A model generated the notes under the pieces. The model was not told where the DNA came from, ran no database searches, and worked only from the letters and a program-made list of their open reading frames with translations. A stretch of 64,000 nt of DNA, from assembly GCF_000209165.1 (NCBI RefSeq), contig NC_009043.1, positions 496,001 through 560,000 on the forward strand, given 5' to 3'. Each line of letters opens with the position of its first letter. Within the stretch, counting starts at the first letter, position 1. Source of the DNA: Scheffersomyces stipitis CBS 6054 (taxonomy: Eukaryota; Ascomycota; Pichiomycetes; Serinales; Debaryomycetaceae). Shown here piece after piece: positions 29,610 to 39,823 of the stretch. Position numbers and translations under genes: made by a program.

Positions 29610-30740
29610 CTGAAGAAGCCATTGTGCTAAGAGTGTCCATCGCTCCAACAACGGCATGCGTCAGGTGACCTATTGTGACACTAGTACTGCTCTTTATACG
29701 CCGCTTCATGTAAGTTCAAATTCCAGTTCTTCTCTGAGGCTCAATTAGGAGTGTACAATCGCTCCTTCACAATCACTGGTTAGCCATTTCTAAGCCTGTT
29801 GATACAGTCTGTTTTCGGCATCAGCTTTTGTAGAATTTTGGTTATCTTTTAATCTCGGAGATCTGATCACTTTGACCTCTGCGATTTTTAATCTCGAAAG
29901 GGCGTCGCCGTGTTTTGTTTTCTTTTCACACGAGACGCGTCCGCCCCTCTTCCAATTATAGCTGGTTGTTGATGGCTGTTGAACTTTATAGGACAATTCT
30001 ATTCTTGTCAAAAAAATCCGTAGATGTGTAATAAAATGAAACACGGTCAGACACATAACAAACACGACCAGTACCGAGCACCTTTCGACTTCCGACCGAG
30101 GGCAAGCAAAGAAAAAACCGACTGCACAAACTGCACCAACTGCACCAACTGAACATACAATTGCATACAATCGTGCGGCTCCATCTGCCCCCGGAAGTGC
30201 TCCCCCCCATCACACGATATCAAATTTTCACCCCCCCAAGATGCGTCAGAAAAGAAAATACGCACAGCAATAAAGCACTCCAGAAAAAATAACACAAAGA
30301 ATAATTTTGGTCCTTTTCCGATTCTACTTCTGAATTCTTGTACTCCATTTTGGAGCATCAAATAGATGTGCTTTTTTTTCTTTTCTTATCACTGTTCTTT
30401 TGAGTTTCTCACAGTTTACCAGATCTTTCCAAACAGATCGCAACATCTTCATCTTCAGTCTCGACTGGCAACCCATTTTTGCATTGTGCACCTCACCTAA
30501 TTGTCGATCTTCGATCAGCCAGAGGTTTCCTCACACTAGAAGCTGAACGAGGTGCTCCTAAAAGGCACTTTTATCGAACCATTCAAACAGTCATAGTCTG
30601 CTCTTTTCTGACAGACACCCATAGTCATCTGAGCTTTACAGCCGTCCTTTCGTTTTTTTTACTTTATTGAAGCTTTCATCAATTGAAATTTTTCACTTTT
30701 TTCATTCCGTTTATATTTTGAACTTTGCACATTTCACAGC
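29610..30740. promoter_or_regulatory. Long upstream region of MNN4-like gene 1
   Basis: About 1.13 kb. It contains three 9-base CTGCA(C/A)CAA-type repeats (30122-30148), two runs of C (about 30205-30212 and 30230-30237), and T-rich tracts before the start. Short frames on both strands have no family features. The length is typical of regulated cell-wall genes. Confidence 0.45.
30122..30148. repeat. Three 9-base CTGCACCAA repeats
   Basis: The first unit is CTGCACAAA and the next two are CTGCACCAA, arranged head to tail in non-coding sequence. Confidence 0.8.
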
Positions 30741-33287
30741 ATGAAACAAACGTCATCGCTACCTATCCACCGCTCCAAGCCCGTGGAAATGACAACCTCG
30801 TTGATGAAGCGTTTTGTCACGCCTCGGATCGTCCGTGTGGCGTTGACGGTATTGGCCATAGTCAACATCCTCTACCTCTCAGCGTACCTCCTCGGTGTTT
30901 CCAGAAGTGGCACGCGAAGAACGAAAATCATGTGGTACGGTCGTAAAATGGCGGGCAATGCTGTATCAGATACCTCCGGGCAGGTCGAGGGTTTGCCAGA
31001 AACGGCAACCGTCGCCAAGCACTCGGACGTAGACGAAACCAATGCGGAACAGAAGCAGTTGTATCCCGTTCCAAAGGGTGTAGCGTACGAGAACATGAAA
31101 CCGAGTGAAAAGATCAATGAAATTCTCAACAGAATCACCAACGATAAGGAAAAGTACTGGTTGGGCCACACTGAGTTAACAGACTACGAATTACGGATAA
31201 GAGTCAAGGACTTCTTGAAACAGAACTGGGAGAACAAGCCTACGATTTTCTACGATCCCAGATTCACACTTTCAGTCTATTTGAACGAGATCAAAAACCA
31301 ATATTTGGTGAAAAACCCCAAAAATGAAAAGAGCAAGATCCACGAGATCGTAGTCCCTTTTGCCTGGTCTGACTGGGTGGATTTGACAATGCTTAACGAG
31401 GAGTTGGTGAAGCCCGAGAACGAGAGGAAAACCTGTGATTACATGAAAGCTGTTCATCACGCTCCAGCCAGAGACCCCAACTACTGTTTAAACAACGAAG
31501 ACCTCACTCAGGACGAATTGGACGAGATGCAATTGCCATCTTCTTTCTATGCTCCTGGCTTTTCTATCAAGAAGTCGCCCACAAACAAGGCTTCCAACGA
31601 GGTCAGAATGTGGGAAGGAAAATCTCATTTGTTGACGTATGCTGCTAATCCGCTAGCAGTCATTTTCCTCAGTAAGGAAGGAGTTTACGAAGCTAAGATT
31701 GATGGAAAGCAGCGTATTGTAGATGGTGACCTTTTTGAACATTATTTACAGGCCAATGGCTATGATTCAGCTAAACATGGAGAAGTTCAATTTGTCATGA
31801 ACCCTGTGAAAGAGTTCAAGTCGCTCTTGGCCAAGGTCAAGCCTAATCCCATGCTTCCAGAAGACGACTTATATGGAATGGTTGCTAAAATCAAAGACAA
31901 GAATCCCACCAAGTCCAAGGAATTGTACCTTCCACAACAAGCGTTCGACTATCAGCAGCCCAATATCGACGAGCAGCTCAAGAGTTACGACAAAAAATTG
32001 AAGATCTTATGGGATGCCAGCACGAACGAGTTGAAACATGACCAGGACTCAATCAAGAACAATCTTCTTTCCAGAAACGAAAAGATGTACTTCGAGGGAT
32101 TGAGATACGCCGATTCGTTTTCTCCCAGAAAGGAAGAAACTTACTTCAGAATGGCTAGACTCAATTTTGGTAATGAAGAGAACGACCACGATGCTGGTTG
32201 GCATTATGAATGGCGTTTCTTCAATGGAGCCCTCAGATACATGAAACAAGGCTGGAACGAGGAAGAATTGTTGATTCGTGAAAAGGTTCTCTTGGATCGT
32301 ATCTTGCGTAACTGGTTCAGATTCGCCAATGAAAAGGGAATCATTTCCTGGATCGCTCACGGACCCCTTTTGTCATGGTACTGGGATGGTCTTTTGTTTC
32401 CATTCGATGAAGATATCGATATCCAGATGCCAGCGCAAGAGTTGACTCGTTTTGCCAAGTTGTATAACCAGACATTAATTGTTGAAGACATCACCGAAGG
32501 TTTTGGTAAATACTTTATCGACTGTTCTTCGTTTTTACACCACCGCGGGAAGTCGTGGAAAGAGAACCATATTGATGCTCGTTTCATCGACATCGATACC
32601 GGTTCTTATATCGACATCACTGGCCTTGGTATCTCTGAAGAACAGGCCCCAGACAAGTACAAGGATTTGATTGAAGAAAGCAACAGCCGTGGTGCACCTA
32701 GACCAGTGTATAACTGCAGAAACTTGCACTTCTACTCTCACGAGGAGTTGTCCCCTCTCAGATTCACCATGATGGGAGGTGTGCCTTTGTACGTGCCCAA
32801 CAAGATCGAAGAGATTTTGAACGACGAATACCTGAAGGGTATGTCGGTATACTACTACGAAGATTTCTACTTTGTGGACGCAGTGAATTTATGGATCCAC
32901 GAGTCCAAATTGGACTTTTTGTTCGTCGGACAAGAATACAAAGACAGCTTCGGAGACACTGACCCAGAGAAGTTTTCAGAATTGGTTAAGACTATCAGTG
33001 AAGAGCAAGTTGTTCTTTTGCTAGAAAGAGACGAAGACATTCTTATGGAATACTACTTGACTAAGGACATGACGGAGTTGCACCGTAAGGAGCTTACCTA
33101 CTTGTTTGACATGCCCAAGGGAGAGAATACGTTGATTGGCGAAATCGGCCATCAAAAGACACAGCAGGAGATTTCTAGCAATCCCGAATACCACAAGTTC
33201 ACTTCGGAGCTCAAGTTCCAGAAGCCGTTCAGACGGTCTATCTTCAACTACGAGAAGATCGACAAACCCAAGCACCATGTAGCATAG
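30741..33287 (+). CDS. MNN4: Mannosylphosphate transfer protein, Mnn4-like (LicD domain), copy 1
   Basis: An 848-residue type II membrane protein of the Mnn4 family, which is required to add mannosylphosphate to cell-wall mannan in the Golgi. Seen: short basic cytoplasmic tail, one transmembrane helix at about residues 32-54 (VALTVLAIVNILYLSAYLL), a lumenal stem, and a LicD/nucleotidyltransferase-like core at about residues 500-680. The key segment is WIAHGPLLSWYWDG, then DEDIDIQMP (about 536-563), with acidic residues expected to bind metal, and DARFIDIDTGSYIDITG. Saccharomyces Mnn4 has a Lys-Glu repeat tail; this copy lacks it. The second copy is about 2 kb downstream on the same strand. 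Family is secure; whether it is a transferase or a regulator is debated for the family. Confidence 0.9.
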   Translation: MKQTSSLPIHRSKPVEMTTSLMKRFVTPRIVRVALTVLAIVNILYLSAYLLGVSRSGTRRTKIMWYGRKMAGNAVSDTSGQVEGLPETATVAKHSDVDETNAEQKQLYPVPKGVAYENMKPSEKINEILNRITNDKEKYWLGHTELTDYELRIRVKDFLKQNWENKPTIFYDPRFTLSVYLNEIKNQYLVKNPKNEKSKIHEIVVPFAWSDWVDLTMLNEELVKPENERKTCDYMKAVHHAPARDPNYCLNNEDLTQDELDEMQLPSSFYAPGFSIKKSPTNKASNEVRMWEGKSHLLTYAANPLAVIFLSKEGVYEAKIDGKQRIVDGDLFEHYLQANGYDSAKHGEVQFVMNPVKEFKSLLAKVKPNPMLPEDDLYGMVAKIKDKNPTKSKELYLPQQAFDYQQPNIDEQLKSYDKKLKILWDASTNELKHDQDSIKNNLLSRNEKMYFEGLRYADSFSPRKEETYFRMARLNFGNEENDHDAGWHYEWRFFNGALRYMKQGWNEEELLIREKVLLDRILRNWFRFANEKGIISWIAHGPLLSWYWDGLLFPFDEDIDIQMPAQELTRFAKLYNQTLIVEDITEGFGKYFIDCSSFLHHRGKSWKENHIDARFIDIDTGSYIDITGLGISEEQAPDKYKDLIEESNSRGAPRPVYNCRNLHFYSHEELSPLRFTMMGGVPLYVPNKIEEILNDEYLKGMSVYYYEDFYFVDAVNLWIHESKLDFLFVGQEYKDSFGDTDPEKFSELVKTISEEQVVLLLERDEDILMEYYLTKDMTELHRKELTYLFDMPKGENTLIGEIGHQKTQQEISSNPEYHKFTSELKFQKPFRRSIFNYEKIDKPKHHVA

Positions 33288-33616
33288 ACCAGACATAATA
33301 GCATAGTTAATAAATTAGAGTGTAATATAGTTCGCACGAGTAGCCTACTGTCAGTTTGAACCAAATTGACAGGCGAGTTCAAATTGACAGGTGAGTTCCC
33401 GGAGAAGGTGTAGACGAGACAATGAGAGAACCAGATACTTTCAGAGTGGTGAAATTTGAAATAAAATTCTGCCATCGAATTTCATGTAATTCTTAACTAT
33501 GGGATTTGAATCGCTAGCCAACTTAGGCTATCCAGCGCAAGACGCACAGATGCAGAAGCACAAAGTGGAGGCTCCGAAGAATTTCGCTGGAGTGGCGGCT
33601 AAATACCAGAAGAGAT

Positions 33617-33681
33617 CAGACAGACAAACAGAGAAACAGGCAGACAAACAGGCAGACAAACAGACAAACAGACAGACAGAA
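33617..33681. repeat. CAGACAAA/GACA microsatellite
   Basis: A run of CAGACAAACAG-type units with internal variants ends in GACAGACAGA. Slippage-prone. Related ACAGACAGAC words reappear 450-650 bases downstream. Confidence 0.85.
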
Positions 33682-34094
33682 ATATAGATGGACAGCAGTT
33701 TTTAGAGACGGCTGGTGCTCACCTTGTGGAATCTGACAATATGCTGGTAATTGAGAGTTGGGGCCGTTAGTCGTACCACCACGCCAGATAGATTGTCCAG
33801 ATTACTGATTACGAGGGCTGCACATTACCACCTCAGACAAATCCTGCAAATTCTGGCCATCTCGGATAGGAGATACGAGGTTAGCACAAGATCGACAGAC
33901 AAAGAAAGGATCATTTCCGACACAAAAATAACATTGAATCACCGAACAGACATTATTGCCACTACAATAGCAACAGTGTCAAGTCGATACGATCTGTTCA
34001 TGGCCATTGTTGGTGTTCGGTTTCCATCTCTTGCGATTTATGTTAATCCGGGAAGTCTGGAAATGAAATGGAATTTGCAAAGCAAGGCGAGTTT

Positions 34095-34320
34095 TCGCGG
34101 CCACAGACAGACACAGATAGACCGAATCAAAGCTACGGACAGGTACGGACAGGTACGCGGACACAGACACGGAGCTACAGCTACAGACAGATGTAGATCG
34201 ACCGACTTAGATAGATCCACCAACAGCAGTACAGACAGAAGCACAGATACAGACACAAACTTCAGATGGATATATACAGACAGATGAACAGACACAGAAC
34301 AATAGACACTTTTACACACA
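34095..34320. repeat. Diffuse CAGA/GACA-rich region
   Basis: Interspersed ACAGACAGA, CAGATAGA, ACACAGAC and GGTACGGACAGGTACG words. The last includes a direct repeat of TACGGACAGG. No consistent unit length or reading frame. Confidence 0.6.
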
Positions 34321-35266
34321 GAAGGCCGACACAGATGCTCGCTGATTTCCCGGCACAACAGACACTTGCAGCCCACAATGTGGTGGAGTCTTGGCAGTTT
34401 ACACAGAGCCACCTAGGCTGTTTTTGTCGTCCAATTGCAGACTTGTCGCGGCTGACATTGTGGCTATTTTATCAGACAACAAAACACGCGACACGGAAGC
34501 CAGACAGATTGCTTGCCAGCAAACAAATAACAACAGCAGCTCGAGCCATGGATGTTGGCTCGCTTAAGGTTATCTCGGAGTTGGTAAAAATAGCTCGATA
34601 GAAATAAAGCTGTATACAGTGGAATTATTGTCTGTGAACTGATTTAAAATCTGTGAACGAGTTAGGTTTAGTATCGTGTGCCGTTTGCAGTGCATGAAAA
34701 AAAGAAACGGAGAATTCCAGGGGAGTCCTGCATACCGGAACTCATTTGCAGAGACAAGCACCGAGAATGAGTTCCGACCCTGCACTCATCGATCACGCTT
34801 TCAAGTATTTTTGTAATTTTGAACCAGTCTTTTGCTATTTATGTATTTGTGTGCAGGCTGTATTGTCAGACTCGATTTATTTATTTTAGTATTTTTTGTT
34901 CTTTTTTGTTCAGTCACGGGATCAGATTCTTCTTTGATAAAAGGTTTACTTTTTCTTTTCACACAAATAGATATCAAAGCTGGTTGTCGTTCTACAGCAG
35001 TTCAGAATAGTTGGTTGAAATATCCAGAACTTCGTGAAACAGACACAATTTTTGGAGTTTACCCACCTTCGTTTGAACCCTCGAAAAAGTAGAAACTCAC
35101 GACGTTTCCCCAGTCTTTTTTGGTTGCTCTATCTCGATTTTGATAGAGTAAATTTTTCATAAAAACTCCATCCCATCATCAACTTTCAACAACTCATCTT
35201 CATTCACAGTATTTAACTCAATTTCGTGACTTTCGTTCAGTATCACATCTCAATAAGAATACCAGT

Positions 35267-37945
35267 ATGCGGAAGTATTTTTCCATGGTGAATGAACGAG
35301 TGGTCAAAACGGCCTTTTTGCTGGTGTTGCTCATCAACGTCTTGTACTTTGTTAGGGTGTATTCTTCTGAAGAAATCCAGCTCACACGTGCTGCTCTTGC
35401 TCATGCTGCTTCTACAGTCTTTTCCACTGACGACCAGATCGAGTTCCCCAAGGACGTTCCGTTGGAACAGATTACAGATTCCAAGCAGAGAGTCTCGTAT
35501 CTTTTGCACGAAGTAGACGAGAACAAAGATGGCAATTACTGGTTGGCCCATACGAACGTGAAACACTCGAGTTTGAAAATCAAGCCCAGCGACTTTTTGC
35601 CATCTGATTCTCCTAATTGGCTGAATCGCCCCGAGCTTTTCTTTGATCCCAGGTTCACCCTTTCAATCTACTTAGATGAGTTAAAGCACCAGTTGTTGAG
35701 TAGAAACCCCAAAAATGAGAAGTCTCTCGACTCTGTGATCCTGATGCCATTTGCATGGTCGGACTGGGTCGATTTGACAATGCTTAACGAAGAGTTGTCG
35801 AAACCTGTTGATGAACGCAGAGACTGTGAATGGCTTCAATCTCAAGTAAATAAGCCTACAAAGAGACCATTTTTCTGTGTAAACCTTAAGGATGCCACGG
35901 ATGAAGAAATCGAAGAAACAGGCATTTCCAAAGAGAGCTTACCTGGTTTCTTGGTAAAGACTTCGCCCATGAACAAAGCTCCTCATAAACAGGTTATGAT
36001 GCAAGGAAAGGCACACTTGTATGCCTATCAACAGAACCCATTCACCATTATTTTCTTAACCAAAAGTGGTACATATGAGGCCCAAATTAGGGACAATCGT
36101 AAGAGACTTGTACACACGGACATGTTCGAAAACTATTTGAGCAGAAGAGGAATCAATCCAAATCATTTGGAAGACTACGGCAATGAAATTGTATTGAATC
36201 CCCATGATGAATTCTCAAGTTTGTTGACCACTGTTGCTCCTAGACCTTTGAACTGGGATGACGATATTCACAAGATGAATGCCATCACACAGCAAACGGA
36301 AGTCAATGCTTCTCGTGAATTGCATTTGAATCCCGAATCGTTCAACTACAAGCACGAGGCTGTGCTCAAGCAGTTGCACGATTACCAGTATCGTTTAGAC
36401 AAGCTTGAAGAAGCATTTTCCAACGAGTTACGTTACAGCCCTGAAGTTTTCAACGAGTTTTCGCTTGATCGTCATGAGTTCAACCACTACTCTGGTCTTA
36501 AAACTGCATCGGAAACTCCAATTCAAGAGGAGCCAACATACTATAAGTTAGCTACTTTGCTCAAGAAGAACGGTAATGTAGATGCCGGCTGGCACTATGA
36601 ATGGAGATTCTTCAACGGTGCCTTAAGATTTATCAAAGACGATACTTGGACCATGAACCAGTTGGAAATCAGAGAACAAATCATCTTAGATAGATTGTTG
36701 CGTAACTGGTTCAGATTTGCAGAACAAAAGGGCATCATCTCGTGGATAGCCCACGGACCTCTCTTATCATGGTATTGGGACGGTCTCATGTTCCCATTCG
36801 ACATCGACATCGATATTCAGATGCCTTCAGCTGAATTGAACAGATTATCCAAGCTCTATAACATGACGCTTGTAGTCGAAGACATCGATGAGGGCTATGG
36901 TAAATACTTGATAGACTGTTCTACCTTCATTCACCACCGTGACATGGCATACAAGGATAACCACATCGATGCTCGTTTTATAGATGTTGACACGGGTACT
37001 TATATCGACATCACTGGTGTGGGTAAGAACAACGAGAACCCTCCTCCGGAGTACGACAGCTATATCAGAAGCAAGAATGCTAAAGGAGAATCTGTAGAGT
37101 TGTACATGGACAGAAGAAAGCACTGGTTGAACTTTGAGAAGATCAGCCCCCTCAGATACACACTGATCAGTGGGGTTCCAGTGTATATTCCAAATGATGT
37201 GATGTCCATGCTCAACACTGAGTATTCCCATGGTACTTCGGCTTTCCACTTTGATGGCTACTACTATGTTCCATGTCTTAGATTATGGATTCAACAAGAC
37301 AGAGTAGCCAAGATCTTCAACGAAAATGACTTCAAGGTCGGCGACAAAATCGACAGAGACAAGCTTCTTAACTTGGTGGTAAATATGAACGATAATGACA
37401 AAGCCAGACTACTTGAAAGCGACGAAGAGTTACTCATGGAGTATTACTTGACTCATAAGCACACTGGCTTGCACCAATTAGAGAAGAAGTTTCTCTTGGA
37501 TGCTGGTTTGCAGCATTCCATTATAGATTTACACGATAACTATGATTACCATATGTTGACGTCCAACTTTAAGATGGGCAAGCCGTTGAGAAAGTCTTTG
37601 TTTGATTTCGAGTACTTTGAGAGATTTGAACACGATGAGTACGAACCAGCAAAGGGAGATGAGCCTCCTAAAAAAATCATTAAGCCAAAGGTCAAATCAC
37701 AGAGTTTGGCTGCTGGTAAGTTGGAGCCTATAAAGGTTGTTCCTAAGCCAGATCCTATAGCTGAACTCTTTAAGGATCAAAAGCCGGCAACTCCAAAGGA
37801 ACCCGAACAACCAAAGGTAGCTGAACAACCAAAGGTAGCTGAACAACCAAAGGAACAACCAAAGGAGCAATCAAAGGAACAGCCAAAGGGTAATGAAGAA
37901 CAAAAGGTACCGCCTAAAGAAGAAAATAAAGAACAACAGGTATAA
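35267..37945 (+). CDS. MNN4: Mannosylphosphate transfer protein, Mnn4-like (LicD domain), copy 2
   Basis: An 892-residue paralogue of the upstream gene, with the same plan: N-terminal signal-anchor (about residues 13-30, TAFLLVLLINVLYFV), lumenal stem with the shared RFTLSIYLDELKHQ, ending in the same LicD core (WIAHGPLLSWYWDG, then DIDIDIQMP at about 492-519, and DARFIDVDTGTYIDITG). It differs from copy 1 in the acidic motif (DIDID instead of DEDID) and in carrying a C-terminal low-complexity tail from about residue 790, with repeated EQPK(V/E) units. That tail recalls the Lys/Glu-rich repeat end of Saccharomyces Mnn4. The pair probably arose by tandem duplication and then diverged strongly. 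Family is secure. Confidence 0.9.
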   Translation: MRKYFSMVNERVVKTAFLLVLLINVLYFVRVYSSEEIQLTRAALAHAASTVFSTDDQIEFPKDVPLEQITDSKQRVSYLLHEVDENKDGNYWLAHTNVKHSSLKIKPSDFLPSDSPNWLNRPELFFDPRFTLSIYLDELKHQLLSRNPKNEKSLDSVILMPFAWSDWVDLTMLNEELSKPVDERRDCEWLQSQVNKPTKRPFFCVNLKDATDEEIEETGISKESLPGFLVKTSPMNKAPHKQVMMQGKAHLYAYQQNPFTIIFLTKSGTYEAQIRDNRKRLVHTDMFENYLSRRGINPNHLEDYGNEIVLNPHDEFSSLLTTVAPRPLNWDDDIHKMNAITQQTEVNASRELHLNPESFNYKHEAVLKQLHDYQYRLDKLEEAFSNELRYSPEVFNEFSLDRHEFNHYSGLKTASETPIQEEPTYYKLATLLKKNGNVDAGWHYEWRFFNGALRFIKDDTWTMNQLEIREQIILDRLLRNWFRFAEQKGIISWIAHGPLLSWYWDGLMFPFDIDIDIQMPSAELNRLSKLYNMTLVVEDIDEGYGKYLIDCSTFIHHRDMAYKDNHIDARFIDVDTGTYIDITGVGKNNENPPPEYDSYIRSKNAKGESVELYMDRRKHWLNFEKISPLRYTLISGVPVYIPNDVMSMLNTEYSHGTSAFHFDGYYYVPCLRLWIQQDRVAKIFNENDFKVGDKIDRDKLLNLVVNMNDNDKARLLESDEELLMEYYLTHKHTGLHQLEKKFLLDAGLQHSIIDLHDNYDYHMLTSNFKMGKPLRKSLFDFEYFERFEHDEYEPAKGDEPPKKIIKPKVKSQSLAAGKLEPIKVVPKPDPIAELFKDQKPATPKEPEQPKVAEQPKVAEQPKEQPKEQSKEQPKGNEEQKVPPKEENKEQQV
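37800..37900 (+). repeat. In-frame repeat encoding the EQPK tail
   Basis: Units of the form GAACAACCAAAGG(TA/AA) repeat in the 3' coding end of MNN4-like gene 2, giving Glu-Gln-Pro-Lys motifs. Unit lengths are multiples of three. Confidence 0.8.
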
Positions 37946-38372
37946 TGAGTCCATACACCTGCTAATAATCAAGGTCAATTAGAACATTTCGCATTTACGT
38001 CATTTTGCTATTCGTAGCATCCATGTTTCACTGTATATTAGAATAAACGTTAGAATATAAGAAGTTGTAGTTTTTCGCAGCCATTTTTTTGACCACTACT
38101 GAATGCAAAGTGAGAAAATGAAAGTGAGTACAAGGTAAACATAGAAATCACACAAGGATATTCTTGGTTTATTTACGTAATTGCTCAATTAAATAAAGCC
38201 CGTATTCCTACCTACATTTATCAGGTTCCTTATAAATTAGGTAGAGGCTATGTGCGCGACATTATGAAGATAAGAAGACATCGCGACATTTTCCCACCAC
38301 CTCTATCAAAATGAAATTTAAGAAAGCTGATAGTCTAACCATCACCTTTTTTTTATCTACAATTGCATCGAT
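37946..38372. promoter_or_regulatory. MNN4-MGM101 spacer
   Basis: A 427-base AT-rich region upstream of MGM101. A 151-codon frame starting at 38311 overlaps the MGM101 start in another frame and is a shadow. No specific site recognised. Confidence 0.4.
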
Positions 38373-39236
38373 ATGGTTCCTGTTAGAACTTTCGGCAGAC
38401 TCCTCTTGCCGCGCGTTCAAGCGTTGCGATTATATGCGACCTGGAAACCCAGAGCGACTCCCAAGAGAGCATACGCGTCGTCTCCAGTCTATACGCGTGC
38501 AAGCACTACCAAAAGCGCAGAGAAAACGACTTCAAAAGCTTCTGAAAGGGAAATTCAGGAAGAAGTGGAAGATCGTCAAGATGCAGAAAGTAGCTCCTCC
38601 ACATTCTCATTTCTGGATTCGCCTGTCGTTACCAATAGCAACACCAACATCCTTGAACCCAGCACTAATAACAGTAGTACTATCTCAGCTATTAATTCTG
38701 ATGTCCCAATTGACTGGTCTGGCTCATTTCACGGATTGGGTTCCAGCCCGTTTGCTCGTGAAATAGCCGATATTTTGTTGGCCCCCATAGCTGACGAGGA
38801 CATCGAGATTAAACCGGACGGGTTATTGTATTTGCCAGAAATTAAGTATAGAAGGATTCTCAACCGTGCATTTGGACCCGGAGGATGGGGTCTAGCCCCA
38901 AGAACGGAGTCGTTTGTAACTTCTAAACAAATTAGTAGAGAGTATGCACTTATCTGTCACGGACGACTTGTTAGTGTAGCCCGCGGAGAACAAGACTATT
39001 TCGGTGGAGAAGAGAAAATCACTACTGCTTTGGAGGGGTGCAAGTCAAATGCCTTGATGAGATGTTGTAAGGACTTAGGCATAGCCAGTGAGTTGTGGGA
39101 TCCCAGTTTCATCAGAGCATGGAAGAAGAAATATTGTGATGAGGTGTTTGCTGAGCATGTGACTACCAAGAAGAAGAAGAAGTTGTGGAAGTTAAAGAAG
39201 AACAAGACGTTGGACTATCCGTATAAGATTGCTTGA
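38373..39236 (+). CDS. MGM101: Mitochondrial genome maintenance protein Mgm101
   Basis: A 287-residue Mgm101, a Rad52-related single-strand DNA-binding and annealing protein of mitochondrial nucleoids, needed to repair and keep mitochondrial DNA. Seen: an Arg-rich N-terminal presequence ([19 protein letters not shown]), a low-complexity Ser/Thr/Glu region at about residues 40-110, and the conserved core from about 115 ([10 protein letters not shown]) through [17 protein letters not shown] and the C-terminal [20 protein letters not shown], ending in a strongly basic tail ([13 protein letters not shown]). The core matches the Saccharomyces protein (269). The start ATG at 38373 places the presequence correctly. 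Convergent with the complex I gene. Secure. Confidence 0.96.
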   Translation: MVPVRTFGRLLLPRVQALRLYATWKPRATPKRAYASSPVYTRASTTKSAEKTTSKASEREIQEEVEDRQDAESSSSTFSFLDSPVVTNSNTNILEPSTNNSSTISAINSDVPIDWSGSFHGLGSSPFAREIADILLAPIADEDIEIKPDGLLYLPEIKYRRILNRAFGPGGWGLAPRTESFVTSKQISREYALICHGRLVSVARGEQDYFGGEEKITTALEGCKSNALMRCCKDLGIASELWDPSFIRAWKKKYCDEVFAEHVTTKKKKKLWKLKKNKTLDYPYKIA

Positions 39237-39823
39237 GAGATAAGTAGAACAGGTGGTGTAGTTGAAGCAACGGAAATAGTGTTTTAAAGATTGATAGAAG
39301 AAGAAGAAGTTGTAGAGGTGAGTAATTGTAAATAGAGCGATCTAATGGTTGCGAAATAGTACATGTAATAGAAAGATAGTAAAAGTAGAAGAAATATAAT
39401 TAAATCACAGAATGGAATCGTATTTTAAGAAGGATAAGGACTATGTTCTAGAGCTTCAGTTGCATTTGCTTCTTCCGTTTTTCAGCTACCAGTTCAAGTT
39501 GTGTGGAGTATGTTACAATTCTCTTGCAAATGGCACTCCTTCTGTTAGTTATATTACTTAATCTACATTTAATCTCTTTCGATGTTTTATATTGGTGTAC
39601 AGAATGTAATGCGGTGGCTATCGACCAGCCATGTCTATCGAAGCACGGCGACGAAGTAGACACTAGACTGGACTATTTAGGACGTAGACATAGGCCGAAT
39701 CTAAATCTATATCTACAACTAGACAATACTAGAAATACCTAGATATGGTGTTATACCTAGATCTCGTCCAGTATCTACAAGTGTGGAAAGTGTTGGTAAG
39801 TTACTTGTGATGATATGCAGAGT
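39237..39823. other. Convergent MGM101-complex I spacer
   Basis: A 587-base AT-rich region between two convergent genes. A 79-codon plus-strand frame (39503-39742) and an overlapping minus-strand frame have no recognisable features. Words of the type ATCTA(A/T)ATCTATATCTA recur near 39695-39760. Confidence 0.45.

Larger units (their letters stand above)
33288..35266. other. Repeat-rich spacer between the MNN4 paralogues
   Basis: About 2 kb. It includes a small ATG frame (33499-33687) that ends in a Gln/Thr/Lys repeat because it runs into the GACA tract, and a TTG-initiated frame (33751-34287); neither is convincing. ACAGACAGAC-type words recur from 34095 to 34320. The last 300 bases are T-rich and probably the second gene's promoter. 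Confidence 0.5.

Noticed and set aside
33499..33687. 62-codon frame ending in a Gln/Thr/Lys repeat
   Set aside because: The repeat part is only the translation of the GACA microsatellite, and the rest has no recognisable feature.
33751..34287. 178-codon frame between the MNN4 copies
   Set aside because: It starts at TTG and its Arg/Thr/Asp-rich end is the translation of CAGA-type repeats.
38311..38766. 151-codon frame overlapping MGM101
   Set aside because: It lies in another frame over the MGM101 presequence and linker; MGM101 is secure.
39503..39742. 79-codon frame with a hydrophobic N terminus
   Set aside because: It lies in an AT-rich convergent spacer, has no family features, and an antisense frame of equal length overlaps.
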